Shown here: piece after piece, positions 1-11,640 of the stretch | Position numbering within the stretch: position 1 is the stretch's first letter | Layout: the number at the start of each line of letters is the position of its first letter | From: Heterocephalus glaber | Lineage: Eukaryota > Chordata > Mammalia > Rodentia > Bathyergidae | Assembly (NCBI RefSeq): GCF_000247695.1 | Contig: NW_004624795.1 | Coordinates: 2,661,682-2,725,681 of the forward strand | DNA length: 64,000 nt | Direction: 5' to 3' | Position numbers and translations under genes: made by a program | The notes under the pieces: generated by a model | What the model was told of the DNA's origin: nothing | Databases searched by the model: none | What the model saw: the letters and a program-made list of their open reading frames with translations, nothing else

Positions 1-62
1 TGCCACAAGTTCAAGGCCAGTCTGGGAGACATAGCAAGACCCTGCTTGAAAAAAAAAAAAAA
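1..62 (+). mobile_element. B1-like SINE, 3' part, cut by window edge
   Basis: Reads AAGTTCAAGGCCAGTCTGGG ... AGCAAGACCCTG then an A-run, the usual B1 3' half. Confidence 0.8.
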
Positions 63-1254
63 CAGAAAACAAAAAGGCCAGTATTGCAATCAGCTTCTCC
101 CCAATCTCCAGGCCTGCCTTCCGCACTTCTCACAGGTCTTTGAGAGAGAGGAGGAGGAAGAGGAAGAGGGGAAGGGGAGGAGAGAGCAGGGGAGGACAAG
201 AGGAGACAAGCCCACTGAACCTCTGCACTCGCCTCTCTAGCTCAGAGACTTTTTCAGCGGAACAAGATGCAGGAAAACAAAGTTCCAACAATCAAAACAA
301 TGCGCAGCTAAACCTCACCCTCACACGCAGGAGAAACTCTCCAGTATAACAATCACGGCATCTTCAAGTCAGTGGGGAAAGCAGGTCATTTCCTAAAGGC
401 TGCAGGAATAATTAGTTAATCAAGGGATGGGACAGAGCGGGGAGCAGGAGTCGGGAGGGTGTTAAATAGTAACTCTGCAGCACACACACACACACCAAGA
501 CACAGCCCGTAGGGGTTACATAAAGGTAAGAACACAAACTTTCAAATACTTCAAATAAATTTTAAAGTGTGCTTATATATTTGCAGGATGGTAGTTATTT
601 CAGTTTTTTTAAAAAGCATGAAAGGATAGACTGGTATGAGGAAAATAATGTATGACAAGAGTAAAAATTAAATTAAAAGAAAAAATTTAAACTTTGGTAG
701 GGTATGGTAACCTCTCCTGGTGCCAAACAGCACTGTGAAGCCAGCGACCTAGACGGGCACTGAAGCATCCCGTCCTAGCTGCGTTTTGGCGCCATCTGCT
801 GTCGCCAGGAGGTAAGGACATTGCCCTGCCCTCTGGGGACGGGGTGCAGAAGGGACGAGAATCTTTGGGTCTGACTTGTCAGCAATGCTCCATGATATCA
901 GGGGTTCTCATCACTCGTCGGATGTGGTCATCCAAGGGCTGATGTCTCCCATGTCTAAAATCATAAACAAATCTATAAGTACTAGATAAGCATGTCAATA
1001 AGAAATAGGTACAGGATACATCCAAGCCACTCATACATAAGAATGACGAACAATCCTTACAGTTCCTGAGGCCCAACATGTCTAGGAAACAAACTCAGGC
1101 TAGTTTAAATAAAGAAATGTCTCTTCCGGCATCAGAGCAGGGCCTCTTTGCTTAATGATAATAAACACTCATTTTAACAAGAGTGTAGAGAGAAGGTACG
1201 GATGCATCACTGAGTAGAATGTAAACTGGGGAAATCTTCAACAGAACGATTCAG
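63..1254. other. Intergenic sequence, no gene seen
   Basis: Contains a purine-rich tract at about 138-210 (GAGAGAGAGGAGGAGG...) and a short (CA)n at 480-496. I recognise no exon or transposon in the rest; the open frames here are short and low-complexity. Confidence 0.5.
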
Positions 1255-1785
1255 ATTTCAGCCTTTAAGAAAAGAACATATTTGTAGAAACAGCAATTCC
1301 ATTTCCAGGAATTATCTCCCCATAATCAATTATTGATGAAATACACATATGTTCCTCTCAGCTATGTTTATCTTAGTGAAGACTTAGCCATAACAAAATG
1401 CCCAGCAGTGATGGATCAATAGCTAAGTTGCAAAACACCCACAGAGAGCCATCAAAGAGCTGCCATATAGCCATGAAGGAAGTTTGTGTATTAGCCCAGA
1501 AAGATGTCATTCATCTATTGAGAAGTGAAGAGTAGAGTTTCAAGACACTGTACACATTAGGACCCACTTTTGTAAAAAGATGATGACACATGCATTACAT
1601 ACGTGCTTACAAAAAATCCCAGACGATGTGCATAAATATGCTCACCATGGCTATTTTCAGGAAATACGGGTGCTCTTTATTTTCTGTTGCATGTTTACGC
1701 ATATCTTCTGATTTTTTTTCAAAATAAGCATGTACTACTCTTAAAGTGAAATTTAAAACTCTTTCAAGAAAAATTATCTGTGTGT
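1255..1785 (+). mobile_element. Old L1 3' end fragment
   Basis: Recognisable diverged L1 3' region in sense orientation: AGCAATTCCATTTCCAGGAA, later CATATAGCCATGAAGGAAGT, GGACCCACTTTTGTAAAAAG, and near the end AAGCATGTACTACTCTTA. No coding capacity remains. Confidence 0.65.
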
Positions 1786-2810
1786 TTCAATGTTTTTACA
1801 AGGAATCCTCTTGGAAAAGTAAAAGAATAAAAAGATCAGTGGCAGAAACTAAGAACAATAAGAAAGAAGAACTCTGTGAGGGAAAGAAGAAACTGGTGAA
1901 TTAAGGGCTGAAGTGGGGGCCAAAAAGAGTGATTCAAAAGGGGCAGCCCTGGAAAGGCCCTGGAAAGGCAGAAAACTCTGGATTCCCGGAAAAAATGGAA
2001 TGGAGGTGGTGTCAGCCTTGCTCCGGACGGATCACATCCAAGTGCTTCTAGAAACTCCCGGTTGCTGCAGCACATGGGTCTCGGGTCAGTACACCAGCAC
2101 CTCCACTGGGCCTCGGCAGGAGTGCTTGTATCCACACTACTCCCCAAGAGGCAGTGGTGGCCTTGGGCTTGCAGTTGATTGCACCTTGGGGAACGAGGGC
2201 TCCCTGCCTCCCCTCCACACTGCCTCCAGGCACCGGCTGCTCCACCTCCCTCCAGGGCTCAGACACCAAAGGAGAGCAGCTGCCCACCAGGACCGCTCCG
2301 GCCGTGTCATGGGCAGCCCCACAAAAGCCCCATCTCGTTCCTGCAAGAGCTGGCTTTGTCACCAGCGTTCCTGCTGCCCGGCTCCCCTCGGCATCCTGGT
2401 ACCCCTCTGGTGACCCCTGCACCCCAATCCACCGCCAACCTCCCAAGCCTGGCTTGGATCAGCAGCCCTCTTCCATCAAGCTGGTCTTGTCCTGTGAGCC
2501 CTTCTGTCTGAAGCCACCACTCCACCGTTGTATCTAAACAGCATCGTCCTCCCGGGGGAGCCCTGTGAGCCCCTCTCTCAGTGTCTCTTGGCCGGTCAGG
2601 TAGGCTGAGTGCCTGCCCTGTCTCTGTTCCCTCCTGGCTCTGGACAGGACTGGGCTGATGGCACAGAAACTCTCTGAGTCTAGAAAGCTTACCTTGTGTG
2701 GCCGTTGATGCCTCCGTGATAACGACTCTCTTGTTGTTATTTGTGACTTTTCTGTATCCACCGTTATGTCCCCCTTCACATTTCTAACCTCTCAATTTTC
2801 CCTAATCTCT
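1786..2810. other. Intergenic, relatively GC-rich segment
   Basis: About 2000-2600 is GC-rich with overlapping open frames on both strands (longest 166 codons at 1913-2413, +). None has a recognisable motif, splice pattern or family similarity, so I do not call a gene. Confidence 0.4.
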
Positions 2811-2893
2811 TTTTTTTTTGGTACCAGGGGTGGAACTCAGGGCCTTGCGCTTGAGAGGCAGGCGTTAGCACCACTAAGCTGAATCCCAGCCCT
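2811..2893 (-). mobile_element. ID-type SINE
   Basis: Starts with a T-run and GGTACCAGGGGTGGAACTCAG and ends AATCCCAGCCCT, the reverse complement of an ID element. Confidence 0.85.
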
Positions 2894-2923
2894 ACTGGTC
2901 TCTTTTTTTAAAAAAAGAAAACC

Positions 2924-3012
2924 TGGGCCGGGGATTTAACTCTGTGGTTCTGCCACCTAAAACGCAAGGAAAAGGACCCAGTTCTATCTCCGGTACCAAA
3001 AAAAAAGAAAAG
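2924..3012 (+). mobile_element. ID-type SINE, diverged
   Basis: GGGCCGGGGATTTAACTCTG to CTCCGGTACCAAAAAAAAAG. The A box is mutated. Confidence 0.85.
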
Positions 3013-3479
3013 AAAACCTTATGAGTGTACCTATGCATTTTTTATTTTTCATTCCAATAATTTTGACCTTTATTTTTATGAATACCTTTTTTCTATATTT
3101 TATTTTGCTGGTCTTTTTGAAATTTTTATGTACTAGATTCATCTCTAGTCTTTCTTTTTTAGTAATGGAGCCATGTGAAGCTGTGGATTTTCTTCAGTAT
3201 GCAGATTTTTGGCTCTTGTGCCTTCGCAGCACTTTGGACGACACTGTGTCCACACTTGTGCCGCATTACACAGAGTGAAAGAGCTGTGCTGAACAAGCTG
3301 AGATCTTGCCTGTGCAAGCAAACAAACGTTCTTAAAAGGATTTCTAAGCAAGTGTCCGCTTCTTCAGCTGGACTCCCCCAGGCCTCTCCTTGGGGGCAAA
3401 AATGCTGAGGCCAGATGAGTGAGGACTTCTAGGTGTGATTTCTGCCACACATTGCTCTCTACCTGCTTCTTTAGTACAG

Positions 3480-3567
3480 CTTTTTTTTTTTCCAGTACCG
3501 AGAATTGAACTCAGGACCTTGTGCTTGCCACGCAGGGGAGGCACCACTGAACTACATCCCCGGCCCT
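3480..3567 (-). mobile_element. ID-type SINE
   Basis: T-run, CCAGTACCGAGAATTGAACT, and end CATCCCCGGCCCT. Confidence 0.9.
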
Positions 3568-4639
3568 TCAGTACAATTTTTGCCACTAATATGTTAGTGA
3601 AATAAAATCCCTCCTGATTGCAGTATAAAACACGTCAGAAATGAGACTAAAAAAAGTACTTAGTAACCAAATTGCCAACTATCAGTGCCTGAAAGAAGAA
3701 ACTTGTAAGTTGTATAGTCTAATGTACTAATTTGACAGGCCAGGAAACAGTGGTATATGTCGGGATTTTAGAGAGCTTTCGCAGCGTTGACCTACAATCC
3801 TGGCAGGCAGAGGACCGCAGTATGAGAGAGAGGAAGTCTGCCCTTGGGCCTGAGAGACATGATGCTAGCAAATGCAATATCAGTGCCCATGCTTGCTTGG
3901 AAACAAATATTTAAGCGCGGAGATTTCTTGACCAAAAGCTTGCAGCTCCTCTGAGGAGTGAAAGTCACGGAGTGGAGAAGCCCCAGTGAGCTGGCGTGGC
4001 CAGGAGAAGAATCCGGGAGCAGGTACTTGCTCTACTACTCAGGTTACAATCTGTGCTGAGCCTGTCTGTGGGTTTTCCACAGAGGACGTGATTGTCTGTC
4101 CGCCACGAAGAAAGGCTCGAGAGCACTTCCCAGCCAAGACAATCCAGGAAGTCTCCCCTTAGCTCCATCTGATCTCAGTTTGGGCCCGGGAGGACAAAGT
4201 TACCACCACCCCTGCAAAGCCACTAGCCCACTCTCTTAACTCTCTATAAACTGACGGAGTAAAACATTTGGCTGTTTAAGGAGACTCTAAAGCATTTACA
4301 CACAGTAAGTACAAAGTGAGTCATTTTCTCCCTAAACAAAATTTGGCAAAAGAGCATGATCAAACAGACACTGGCTGACAGACAGGGGGAAGCATCCAGG
4401 CAGACATGCTTACCCAAAACTGTGAAGAGAAAGAAGACAGAGCAGAGCTAGGTAGTGGAATAGGACGGTCCTGCATTTGTCCTGCTGCAGAAATAACAGT
4501 TTGAACAAGTATTCACACATGGAAATACCGTTGCAAGTGCTGAGGGTACTATGTGAGAAATCACCTTATGGTATAACAAGAAAAGATGCATTGAAGAAGA
4601 TGGAAAGGAGAGTTTTTACATTACCTGTGTCTCTCCTGC
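3568..4639. other. Intergenic, nothing recognised
   Basis: Mixed-composition single-copy-looking sequence. No ORF of interest, no recognisable repeat. Confidence 0.4.
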
Positions 4640-5333
4640 CCATACCCAGCTGGCACAACACACAGAGATACCGACTGCTCAGGAGAAAGAGAAGAAGTAT
4701 AAGATGCTACTCTGGACCATAACACTGGCCCACCAGATACAAACCCAGCATCTAGCTGATCCCCAAACCCTCCATCTCCAGATGTGTCCCAGCACCAGGA
4801 AAGAATCCATAGCAACTGAGAGGTGGACGGAATCTGCAGCTCTAGGCCCCACCAGAACCTCGGTGGCTGGCAGGCCCCAGAGGCCATGGGGATCTGAGTA
4901 TGGCCCAGCAACCCACAGGATTCCAGGATCCACCATGGTCCTGTGCTTCAGACCCTCCCCCCCAGCCACATGGCCCCAGGCACAGAGACTTGCTCAGTGG
5001 CCTCCAGACATGCTGACTTCCCCAGATGAACCCAATCCAAAGACTGCAGTTAAGTCCCTACTTCTTCACATACACAGATATCAGTACACAGCCCCTGGGT
5101 CAAGAATAACCAGGGAAATGCAGCATCACCAGAGAGACTGATTGAAGTGCCAGTGACCGACCCTAAACAGACAGAGACATGTGCAGTGATTCACAAAGTA
5201 TTTGAAATAACTGTTTTAAGGAAGCTCAGCTAATTTAAAGGAAATACAGAGAAACCATTCAAAGAAATGAAACTGATAATAAGTGAGCAGAATGGAAAAT
5301 TTAACAAAGACATTGACATTTTCAGAAAATCAA

Positions 5334-5412
5334 GCAGTCCTAGTTACTCGGGAGGATCATGAGTTCAAAGCCAGCTTGGGAAACATGAAACTCCATTGGG
5401 AAAAAAAAAAAA
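5334..5412 (+). mobile_element. B1-like SINE fragment inside the L1
   Basis: CCTAGTTACTCGGGAGGATC, GAGTTCAAAGCCAGCTTGGG, then an A-run. Confidence 0.7.
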
Positions 5413-6365
5413 TCAAACAGAGGCCATGGAGCTGAACAATGCAATGAACAAAATGAAAAATGTCCTGGAGAGCATCAATAGCAGAATTGAGTAAGCACAA
5501 GGTTCGGTGAACTTGATGATAAATTATTTGAAAATATGCTCTCAGAGGAAGAAAAAAGAGAATGAAAAGAAATAAAGAAAATTTACAGGATTTATGTGTA
5601 GCTTAAAACAGCAAATATTTGAGTCACTGGCATTCAATAGAGGGAGAAGAAAAAGAGTATAAAGTGTATTTAGAGAAATAATAGAAAAATCTCAAAAGCT
5701 GGAAGTAAACATAAATAATATCCAGATAAAGAGGGATCAAAGGTCTGTAACCAGACTCAACCCAAAGATCGCTTCCAAGACATCTTTTAAGCAAACAGTC
5801 AACGATCAAAAAGTTTTCCTCAAACAATTGGCTGGTGTTGTTTTTATTTATTCAGGAAACATTTATTGCCCTTCTACAATATGTCAGGTGTCGCATTGCA
5901 TCAAGGGGTCCCTGGTAACAGCAAGAAAAGAAGCAAATCACGTATATGGAGGTGCAAACACACCTGGCCACAGACTTCTCGGCAGAAACTATACAAGCCA
6001 GGAGGAAATGAAACAGTTGATTCAAAGTGCTGAAGAGAGAAAGACTGCCGATCACGAACACCGCGTCCGGCAAAGCTGTCTGTGAGAAATGAAGGGAAGA
6101 TGAAGACATTCCCAGGCTACAAAAGCTGAGGGAGTTTGTCTCCACCAGACCTGTCTTACCAGAAAGACTGAAGGGAGTTCTTCAGGATGAAAGAAAAGGA
6201 CGCGGATGAGCAACACAGGAACAATTACTGCCACGGTGGAGCGTAAATCGCTTATAGCTTCAATATGAAGCTTAAAAAACAAAACTACTGAAAATAATAA
6301 CTGCAGTGATCTGCTAAGCAATATACAGTATAAGCATAAGTAAATTGTGACATCAAAAATTCAAA

Positions 6366-6555
6366 ACGTGCAGCTAGGCAAGGTGGTGCATGCCTGTACT
6401 CCCAGCACTCCACCAGGCCGAGGCACAAGAATAACAAGTTCAAGTCCAGCTGGAGCAACTTCCCAACTTAGCAAAATAAAAAATAAAAAGGGCCAGGGAT
6501 GCAGCTCCATGCAGAGGACCTGGGTTCACTCCTCAATACTACCAAAACAAAAATG
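6366..6555 (+). mobile_element. B1-ID composite SINE inside the L1
   Basis: B1 part GCAAGGTGGTGCATGCCTGT joined to an ID-like part GGGCCAGGGATGCAGCTCC ... GACCTGGGTTCACTCC. Confidence 0.8.
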
Positions 6556-6999
6556 CAAATTTTAAGACATGAGGGAGAGTGGAATTAAATGTAGTTTTTC
6601 CTTTTGCAAACAAAGTTAATTTGTTATCAGCTTAAATAGCTATTATAACTATAAGTTTTTTCATAAGCCTCATGGTAACCATAAAACAAAAACTTACAGT
6701 TGATACACAAAAGAAATCACAAGCAAGGAATCAAAACACCACTAGAGAAAAATCTCTTGACCCCAAAAGAAGACAGTAAGAGAAAAAGAATCTACAGAAC
6801 AACCAGAAAAAAGCTAACGAAACAGTAATAGTAAGTCCTCACCTATCAATAATAATCTTGAATGTAAATGGCATAAATTCTCCAATCAAAAGACACAGAG
6901 TGACTGAATGGGTTATAAGGGACCCAACTACATGTGTCTATGAGAGACTCACTTCACCTATAAGGACACAGACTGAAGTGAAGGAAAAGAAAAGACATT

Positions 7000-7139
7000 G
7001 GGAGGAGGAAGAGGTGGAAGGGAAAAGAAAAGTAAAAAGAGTTAAGATGTCATCTTCATGCACGCACTCCCCATGGTGAATGTAATCATTATGTACTGCA
7101 ATCATGAACTAATAAAAATTTTAAAATTTTTTAAAAAGA
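7000..7139 (+). mobile_element. Short lineage-specific L1-like 3' tail inserted in older L1 ORF2
   Basis: A purine-rich block followed by CCATGGTGAATGTAATCATT ... ACTAATAAAAATTTT interrupts the ORF2 sequence. It is flanked by near-identical 10-mers AAAAGACATT (6990-6999) and AAAAGATATT (7140-7149), a target duplication. A related copy lies near 23235-23370. Confidence 0.65.
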
Positions 7140-7416
7140 AAAAGATATTCTATGCAAATAATAACCAAAAGGGCAGGAGTAGCTATACTTACATAAAATA
7201 GAGGTTAAAACCAAAACTGTAATAAATTACAGAGAGTCATTATCTATTGATAAAGCAATAGATTCAACAGAAGATTTAACATATATATGCACCAAACATC
7301 AGAACACCTAGGTATATAAGGCGAGTATTAATATATATGAAGAGAGAGATGGACTATAATACAATGATAGTTTCTCTTTCAACAATGGGTTGATCATCCA
7401 GGCAGAAAAGCAATAA

Positions 7417-7418
7417 GG

Positions 7419-7466
<48 letters not shown>

Positions 7467-7492
7467 GCCTGCGCACACACACACATATATAT
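7417..7492. repeat. Compound (CA)n / (CG)n simple repeat with TA end
   Basis: Alternating purine-pyrimidine tract: about 16 CA units, about 8 CG units, a short CTGCG break, more CA, then ATATATAT. Unstable and capable of Z-DNA. Confidence 0.95.
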
Positions 7493-7922
7493 TATAAATC
7501 CTATCCAACAGCTGCAGAACACATACCTTTCTCAGTTGCATCGAGACATTCTCCAGAATAGACCATGTACTGGGCCACAGAACAAGTCTAATAAATGTTT
7601 GAAATTATATCATTTGAAATTCTATCAAATACCTTTTCTGACCACAATGGTGTAAGACTAGAAATCAATAATAGGAGAAACTTTGGGAAATTCACAAGCA
7701 CATGGAAAAGTAAACCATGTGCTTCTTCTGAACAATCAGTAAGTCAGTGAAGAAATTAAAAAGGAAATAAAAAATTTCTTGAGACAAATGAAGATGGGAA
7801 CACAGCACATCAAAACCTATAGGACACAGCAAAAAGAGTTCTCAGAAGGACGTCGAGAGCCATAAACACCAAGGTCTCAAATAAGCAACCTACAATAGCA
7901 TTTGAAAACAAAACTAATAACA

Positions 7923-8072
7923 AGTGCTAGAGGCGGTGGTGCACATCTGCACTCCCTGCATCCATGAGGCTGAGCCAGGAGGGTCACAAGTTTGAGTCCA
8001 GCCTGCATTACATAGTGAGTTCAAGACCAGCCTGAGCTGCACAGTGAGAAAATAAATAAATAAATAAATATT
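7923..8072 (+). mobile_element. B1-like SINE with internal duplication
   Basis: GGCGGTGGTGCACATCTGCA, two copies of the GAGTTCA...CCAGCCTG unit (about 7994 and 8017), and a (AAAT)n tail. Confidence 0.85.
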
Positions 8073-8310
8073 TTTTTCAAAAAGAAACTAGTAAAACAAG
8101 AAGAAACTAAGCTCATCCCAGGTACCAAAAAAAAGAACAAACTAAGCTCAAAATTAGGAAACAATAAAGAATAAAAGAGAGTAGAAAACCAATTTTAAAA
8201 GACCCACAAAATGAAAGATGCCTTTTTAAAAATAAGATGAACAAGCTCCACAAACTGTTAGCCAGACTAAGAAAAAGGAAAAAACTGAAAAAAAGAGGAA
8301 GAATGAACAT

Positions 8311-8828
8311 AGTGAAGGGGGAAGAAGGTGGGAAGGGAGGGGAGAGCGGGAGGGAAGAGAAGCGAGTCATGGAATTGACGTATTTCTGCTCATTGTTGCG
8401 GATGTGGGTTTGTGACGTCTGTGGTATCAGACAGTAAGACTGGGCTGAGATGGACTGATGGATGGTCGTAGACAGCTCATGGCAGCAGCCTCTCAGGACA
8501 CAAATCAAGGCAGAATTCCTCATTCTCCCAAGCAGTGGAGCCTGGTGGCCATCGGGCTCCCTAAAAGACAGGTTCTCTTCAGGGGGAGGCTCCCGGGGGA
8601 TCTTGAACTACCTTTCCTGCTCCCAGCCCAGACCCCTTTTCTCACTGCAACTCCCCTGCCCCACTAGCACACACACTGAGACTCACAAACCCGAGGGTGG
8701 AGAACAAAGATGCAGAAAACTGAACACATAGGGAAGGGTAAAAGGAACCAGTAGCCCAAGTTGTTCATGCAGCAAAGGAGGCCATGTTGGTTTTGGGGGT
8801 TTTGGTTTGTATGGTTTGGTTTTGGGTT
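8311..8828. other. Intergenic, nothing firm
   Basis: Includes a purine-rich tract (about 8316-8365). No gene or recognisable element in the rest. Confidence 0.4.
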
Positions 8829-8973
8829 TTTTGAGACAGACTCTCACCATGTAGTTCTGCCTGGCCTTGAACTCACTATGCAGCCCAAGTTGACCTCGAA
8901 TTCATAGTGATCCTCCTACCTCAGCCTCCCGAGTGCTGGGATTACAGGCATGCACCACTACCATGCCTAGCCC
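8829..8973 (-). mobile_element. B1-like SINE
   Basis: TTTTTTGAGACAGACTCTCA to GCATGCACCACTACCATGCC, reverse orientation, with the internal duplication. Confidence 0.92.
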
Positions 8974-9388
8974 ATGCTGGTTTTTATTCATGTAGTGTAT
9001 ATTTATTGCCCACTTGCAACATGTCAGGCACTGCAGATTGTTAATGCATCAAATCCGTTACTTCTCTTTAACTATTCTGATCTTAGGCCTTTATTTGAAA
9101 AACTCATACTAGGACATTCTCTGGAATGCACAGGGGAGTAGAAGCCCTAAGACCTGTTCTCAACTCTGCAGAGATTCATCAGGTTCACTAATATGCCATA
9201 CATTTCAGTATTTGATTTTCCTGTGAATCTAAAAACAAGTTGAAAATTTTTTTAAACACTAGTAATTCATCTCATAAAAAAATGATGGTTACTATTCACA
9301 CTTACTCTGCCCTTATTACAAAAATATTCTATCATGAAGTATAGTTTATCTGATTCTCAACAGGCCAAAATAAACTACTAACCACAGG

Positions 9389-9474
9389 CTGGGCTGGGGA
9401 TTTAGCTCAGTGGTTCCACTGCCTGCCTCACAAGCCCAAGGTGCCGAGTTCGATCCCCAGTACCAAAAAAAAGG
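9389..9474 (+). mobile_element. ID-type SINE
   Basis: GGGCTGGGGATTTAGCTCAG, B box GAGTTCGATCC, end CCAGTACCAAAAAAAA. Confidence 0.95.
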
Positions 9475-10159
9475 GAAGAGAACCACAGGCCATTGGAAAT
9501 AGCATATACCTAAGGGCAGAGTGTTGAGCTGGGGTTCAGGGGGATCCCCTTTAAACTGTCATGTTTCAGACAACTCCGGACACCAGTCACCAAATCCTGC
9601 ACTCCTGGACATTCTGTTTCCCTGGAACTTCACCAGATTCACCAGAAATGCCAGGGACTAATGTGTTATCTTTGGCAACTCCTAGCTTCAAATAAAGAGA
9701 CTATTAAATGTGAAGATGTCTCAAAACAATGAGGAATCATGTTTCCTAAGAATCCTAACACTTCTGTCAAGAACAGAACTGTATTTACATGTGCGATTAA
9801 AAATCCTTCGATCCACTAAACACCAGTGGTCTAGATAATTTGCAAATCATAGAATCAAGATTCGTCTGTTCAGTAGATTCATCATTTAAAAAGAAAAGTT
9901 GCACAGATTCAACTGAAATAAAGCGTGGATGTGAACAAAGAGAAGAAAATCCTGTGGCTTCATCTATATGCGTGTTCACACCCTGAGTCATTAGGCAGAG
10001 AATTTGAGGCAGTAATGGCTTTTTGGGTCATTAAATGCCCTGCCCATCTGTCAACTCTGAAAAGGCTCAGGGATACATCTCATAAGACATCTCATTTTGA
10101 ATCTGAATTTAAATAACAAAAAGAGATAATAGCAATTATATCAAGAAGAAAGCTAAAAA
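9475..10159. other. Intergenic, nothing recognised
   Basis: No gene or recognisable repeat up to the assembly gap. Confidence 0.4.
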
Positions 10160-10259
10160 NNNNNNNNNNNNNNNNNNNNNNNNNNNNNNNNNNNNNNNNN
10201 NNNNNNNNNNNNNNNNNNNNNNNNNNNNNNNNNNNNNNNNNNNNNNNNNNNNNNNNNNN
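10160..10259. other. Assembly gap (100 N)
   Basis: Run of exactly 100 Ns, a conventional size for a gap of unknown length. A partial ID SINE with a long A-run follows within 100 bases, so the gap may reflect repeat-related assembly trouble. Confidence 1.
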
Positions 10260-10287
10260 TAACTCTAAATATGTGTTCAGTAATAAC

Positions 10288-10350
10288 AGTGTATGCCTCG
10301 CAAGAGGACCCAAGTTCGATCCCCAAAAAAAAAAAAAAAAAAAAAAAAAA
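10288..10350 (+). mobile_element. ID-type SINE, 3' part
   Basis: GCCTCGCAAGAGGACCCAAG then TTCGATCCCC and a long A-run. The 5' half is missing or degenerate, next to the gap. Confidence 0.75.
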
Positions 10351-11180
10351 ACCAATGTAAAAGAAACCAAGATAGAACATCTTAGTCATCACAAGCTCTC
10401 CCAAGAACCAAATGTTTAGCTATCGCAAAGCACAAGCCCAAAAAAGCTACAACTCAGATGACAGCCGCAAGAACACTCCATGGAACCCAGGCAAAGCTCC
10501 GAGATAAAACCTACCATTCCATCCCGTCTTTCCTCATTCTCTCCACATAAAGCTCCTTCCCCTAAACTCCACCACTTTTAGGTTCCGTCAGATTTCTTGC
10601 ACTGTTGTTCCACTTTTCATAGCTTCTCGTAGTCAAATGCCAGCCTTTCTGAACAGGGAAAGGGGCCGCTTCATAATTTTTAAAGAGAGAAAAACTGCAC
10701 AGCTGTCCCAACTCCCATGTCTGCATAGCACTTGATCATAGAATTTAGACTTCTCTGGGTTAATTTGGGGAAAGGATGAGGCAAAATGCCCCGCATATTC
10801 TGTTTTACCTATCTCAGAAGGGAGAGTGTTACTAGAATCATTTCCAGCTTAACAATTTAAACGCTGTAAAACACCTTGTACCCCTTGGAGTGATGTTTCC
10901 CTAAATACAAAGAAGAATAACATCCAGCCGCAGTCAAATACCACAGGTAGACCACAAACGCTAATGACCTACACATTTAACAATGTGTCCCAGTGAAAGT
11001 AGTTTAAGGCAAAACTAAGAGGTGGCAAAACATTGGGTGACAAATGACTGAATGTAACAATGACAGCGTGCACATGGTTTAACAGAGACTGCCAAGGTAG
11101 ACACAAAAGCTTTAAAGAAAAGTCAACTACTTGAGTATAAAGCTAAGGTGGCCAAGAAATATTTTTAGAAGCATCTATGC
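10351..11180. other. Intergenic, nothing recognised
   Basis: A/T-leaning sequence without ORFs or repeats that I recognise. Confidence 0.4.
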
Positions 11181-11265
11181 CAGTGGTGGTAAACCCGATC
11201 CCACAGCACACATGTCGCAGAGGCAACTTGTATCACTGAAGGCTCTAAAATGTTCACCATCACTG
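11181..11265 (+). mobile_element. hAT-like MITE, short form
   Basis: 85 bp, starts CAGTGGTGGTAAACC and ends GTTCACCATCACTG, inverted ends typical of hAT elements. Interior resembles the copies at 42390 and 44122. Confidence 0.65.
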
Positions 11266-11281
11266 AATACTATTTTTAAAA

Positions 11282-11640
11282 AGACGTCTTATTTTAAATT
11301 ACGATAAAATAGGTCTGGGGATGTAGCTCAGTGGTAAACCACTTGCCTAGCATAAGCAAGGACCTGGGCTCAATTCTCAGTACCGGAAAAAAAAAATTCT
11401 GTAAAGTACACTTTACATAGGCACTTTTAAGTGTATATTTCAGCGGTGTTTATACTCACTTTGTTATGCAACCTACATATCTCCAGAATGCTAAAACTAA
11501 AACTCTGTATCCATTGCCCCCAGCCCTGGCAAACACTACTCTACTTTCTGTCTCTATGAACTTGAGGACTCTGGGAACCTCACATAAGTGGAATCGCTCA
11601 GTCTTTCCCTTTTAAGAAGACACTTTTAAACCAGACAAGT
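11282..11640 (-). mobile_element. Old L1 3' UTR fragment
   Basis: Reads like L1 3' UTR in reverse: TTTTAAGTGTATATTTCAGC, CCAGCCCTGGCAAACACTAC, TTTCTGTCTCTATGAACTTG, CACATAAGTGGAATCGCTCA. Interrupted by an ID SINE. Confidence 0.65.
11310..11396 (+). mobile_element. ID-type SINE within L1 remnant
   Basis: GTCTGGGGATGTAGCTCAGT to CAGTACCGGAAAAAAAAAA. Confidence 0.9.

Larger units (their letters stand above)
4640..8310 (+). mobile_element. Old LINE-1, heavily mutated and interrupted
   Basis: Successive blocks follow L1 order in sense direction. An upstream/ORF1-like part spans about 4640-5620 (GAGAAACCATTCAAAGAAAT, then GGAGCTGAACAATGCAATGA). A block at about 5980-6215 includes AAAGCTGAGGGAGTTTGTCT. 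The start of ORF2 is at about 6840, where one frame still reads NVNGINSPIKRHRVTEW, the endonuclease N-terminus. ORF2 continues through 7140-7920 (CCAGAATAGACCATGTACTG) and resumes at 8080-8280 (GTTAGCCAGACTAAGAAAAA). Stops and frameshifts are everywhere, so it is dead. It is interrupted by B1 SINEs, a B1-ID composite, a younger L1 tail and a simple repeat, listed separately. Outer limits are approximate. Confidence 0.75.

Noticed and set aside
1913..2413. 166-codon open frame upstream of KRT24
   Set aside because: Overlapped by four other frames on both strands, composition-driven, no family features or splice context.
4704..5141. 145-codon open frame
   Set aside because: Lies in the 5' part of the old L1; not a host gene.
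9389..9474. tRNA-like A and B boxes in the many ID elements
   Set aside because: They are tRNA-derived SINEs with A-tails, not tRNA genes; no intact cloverleaf with mature ends was seen anywhere in the window.
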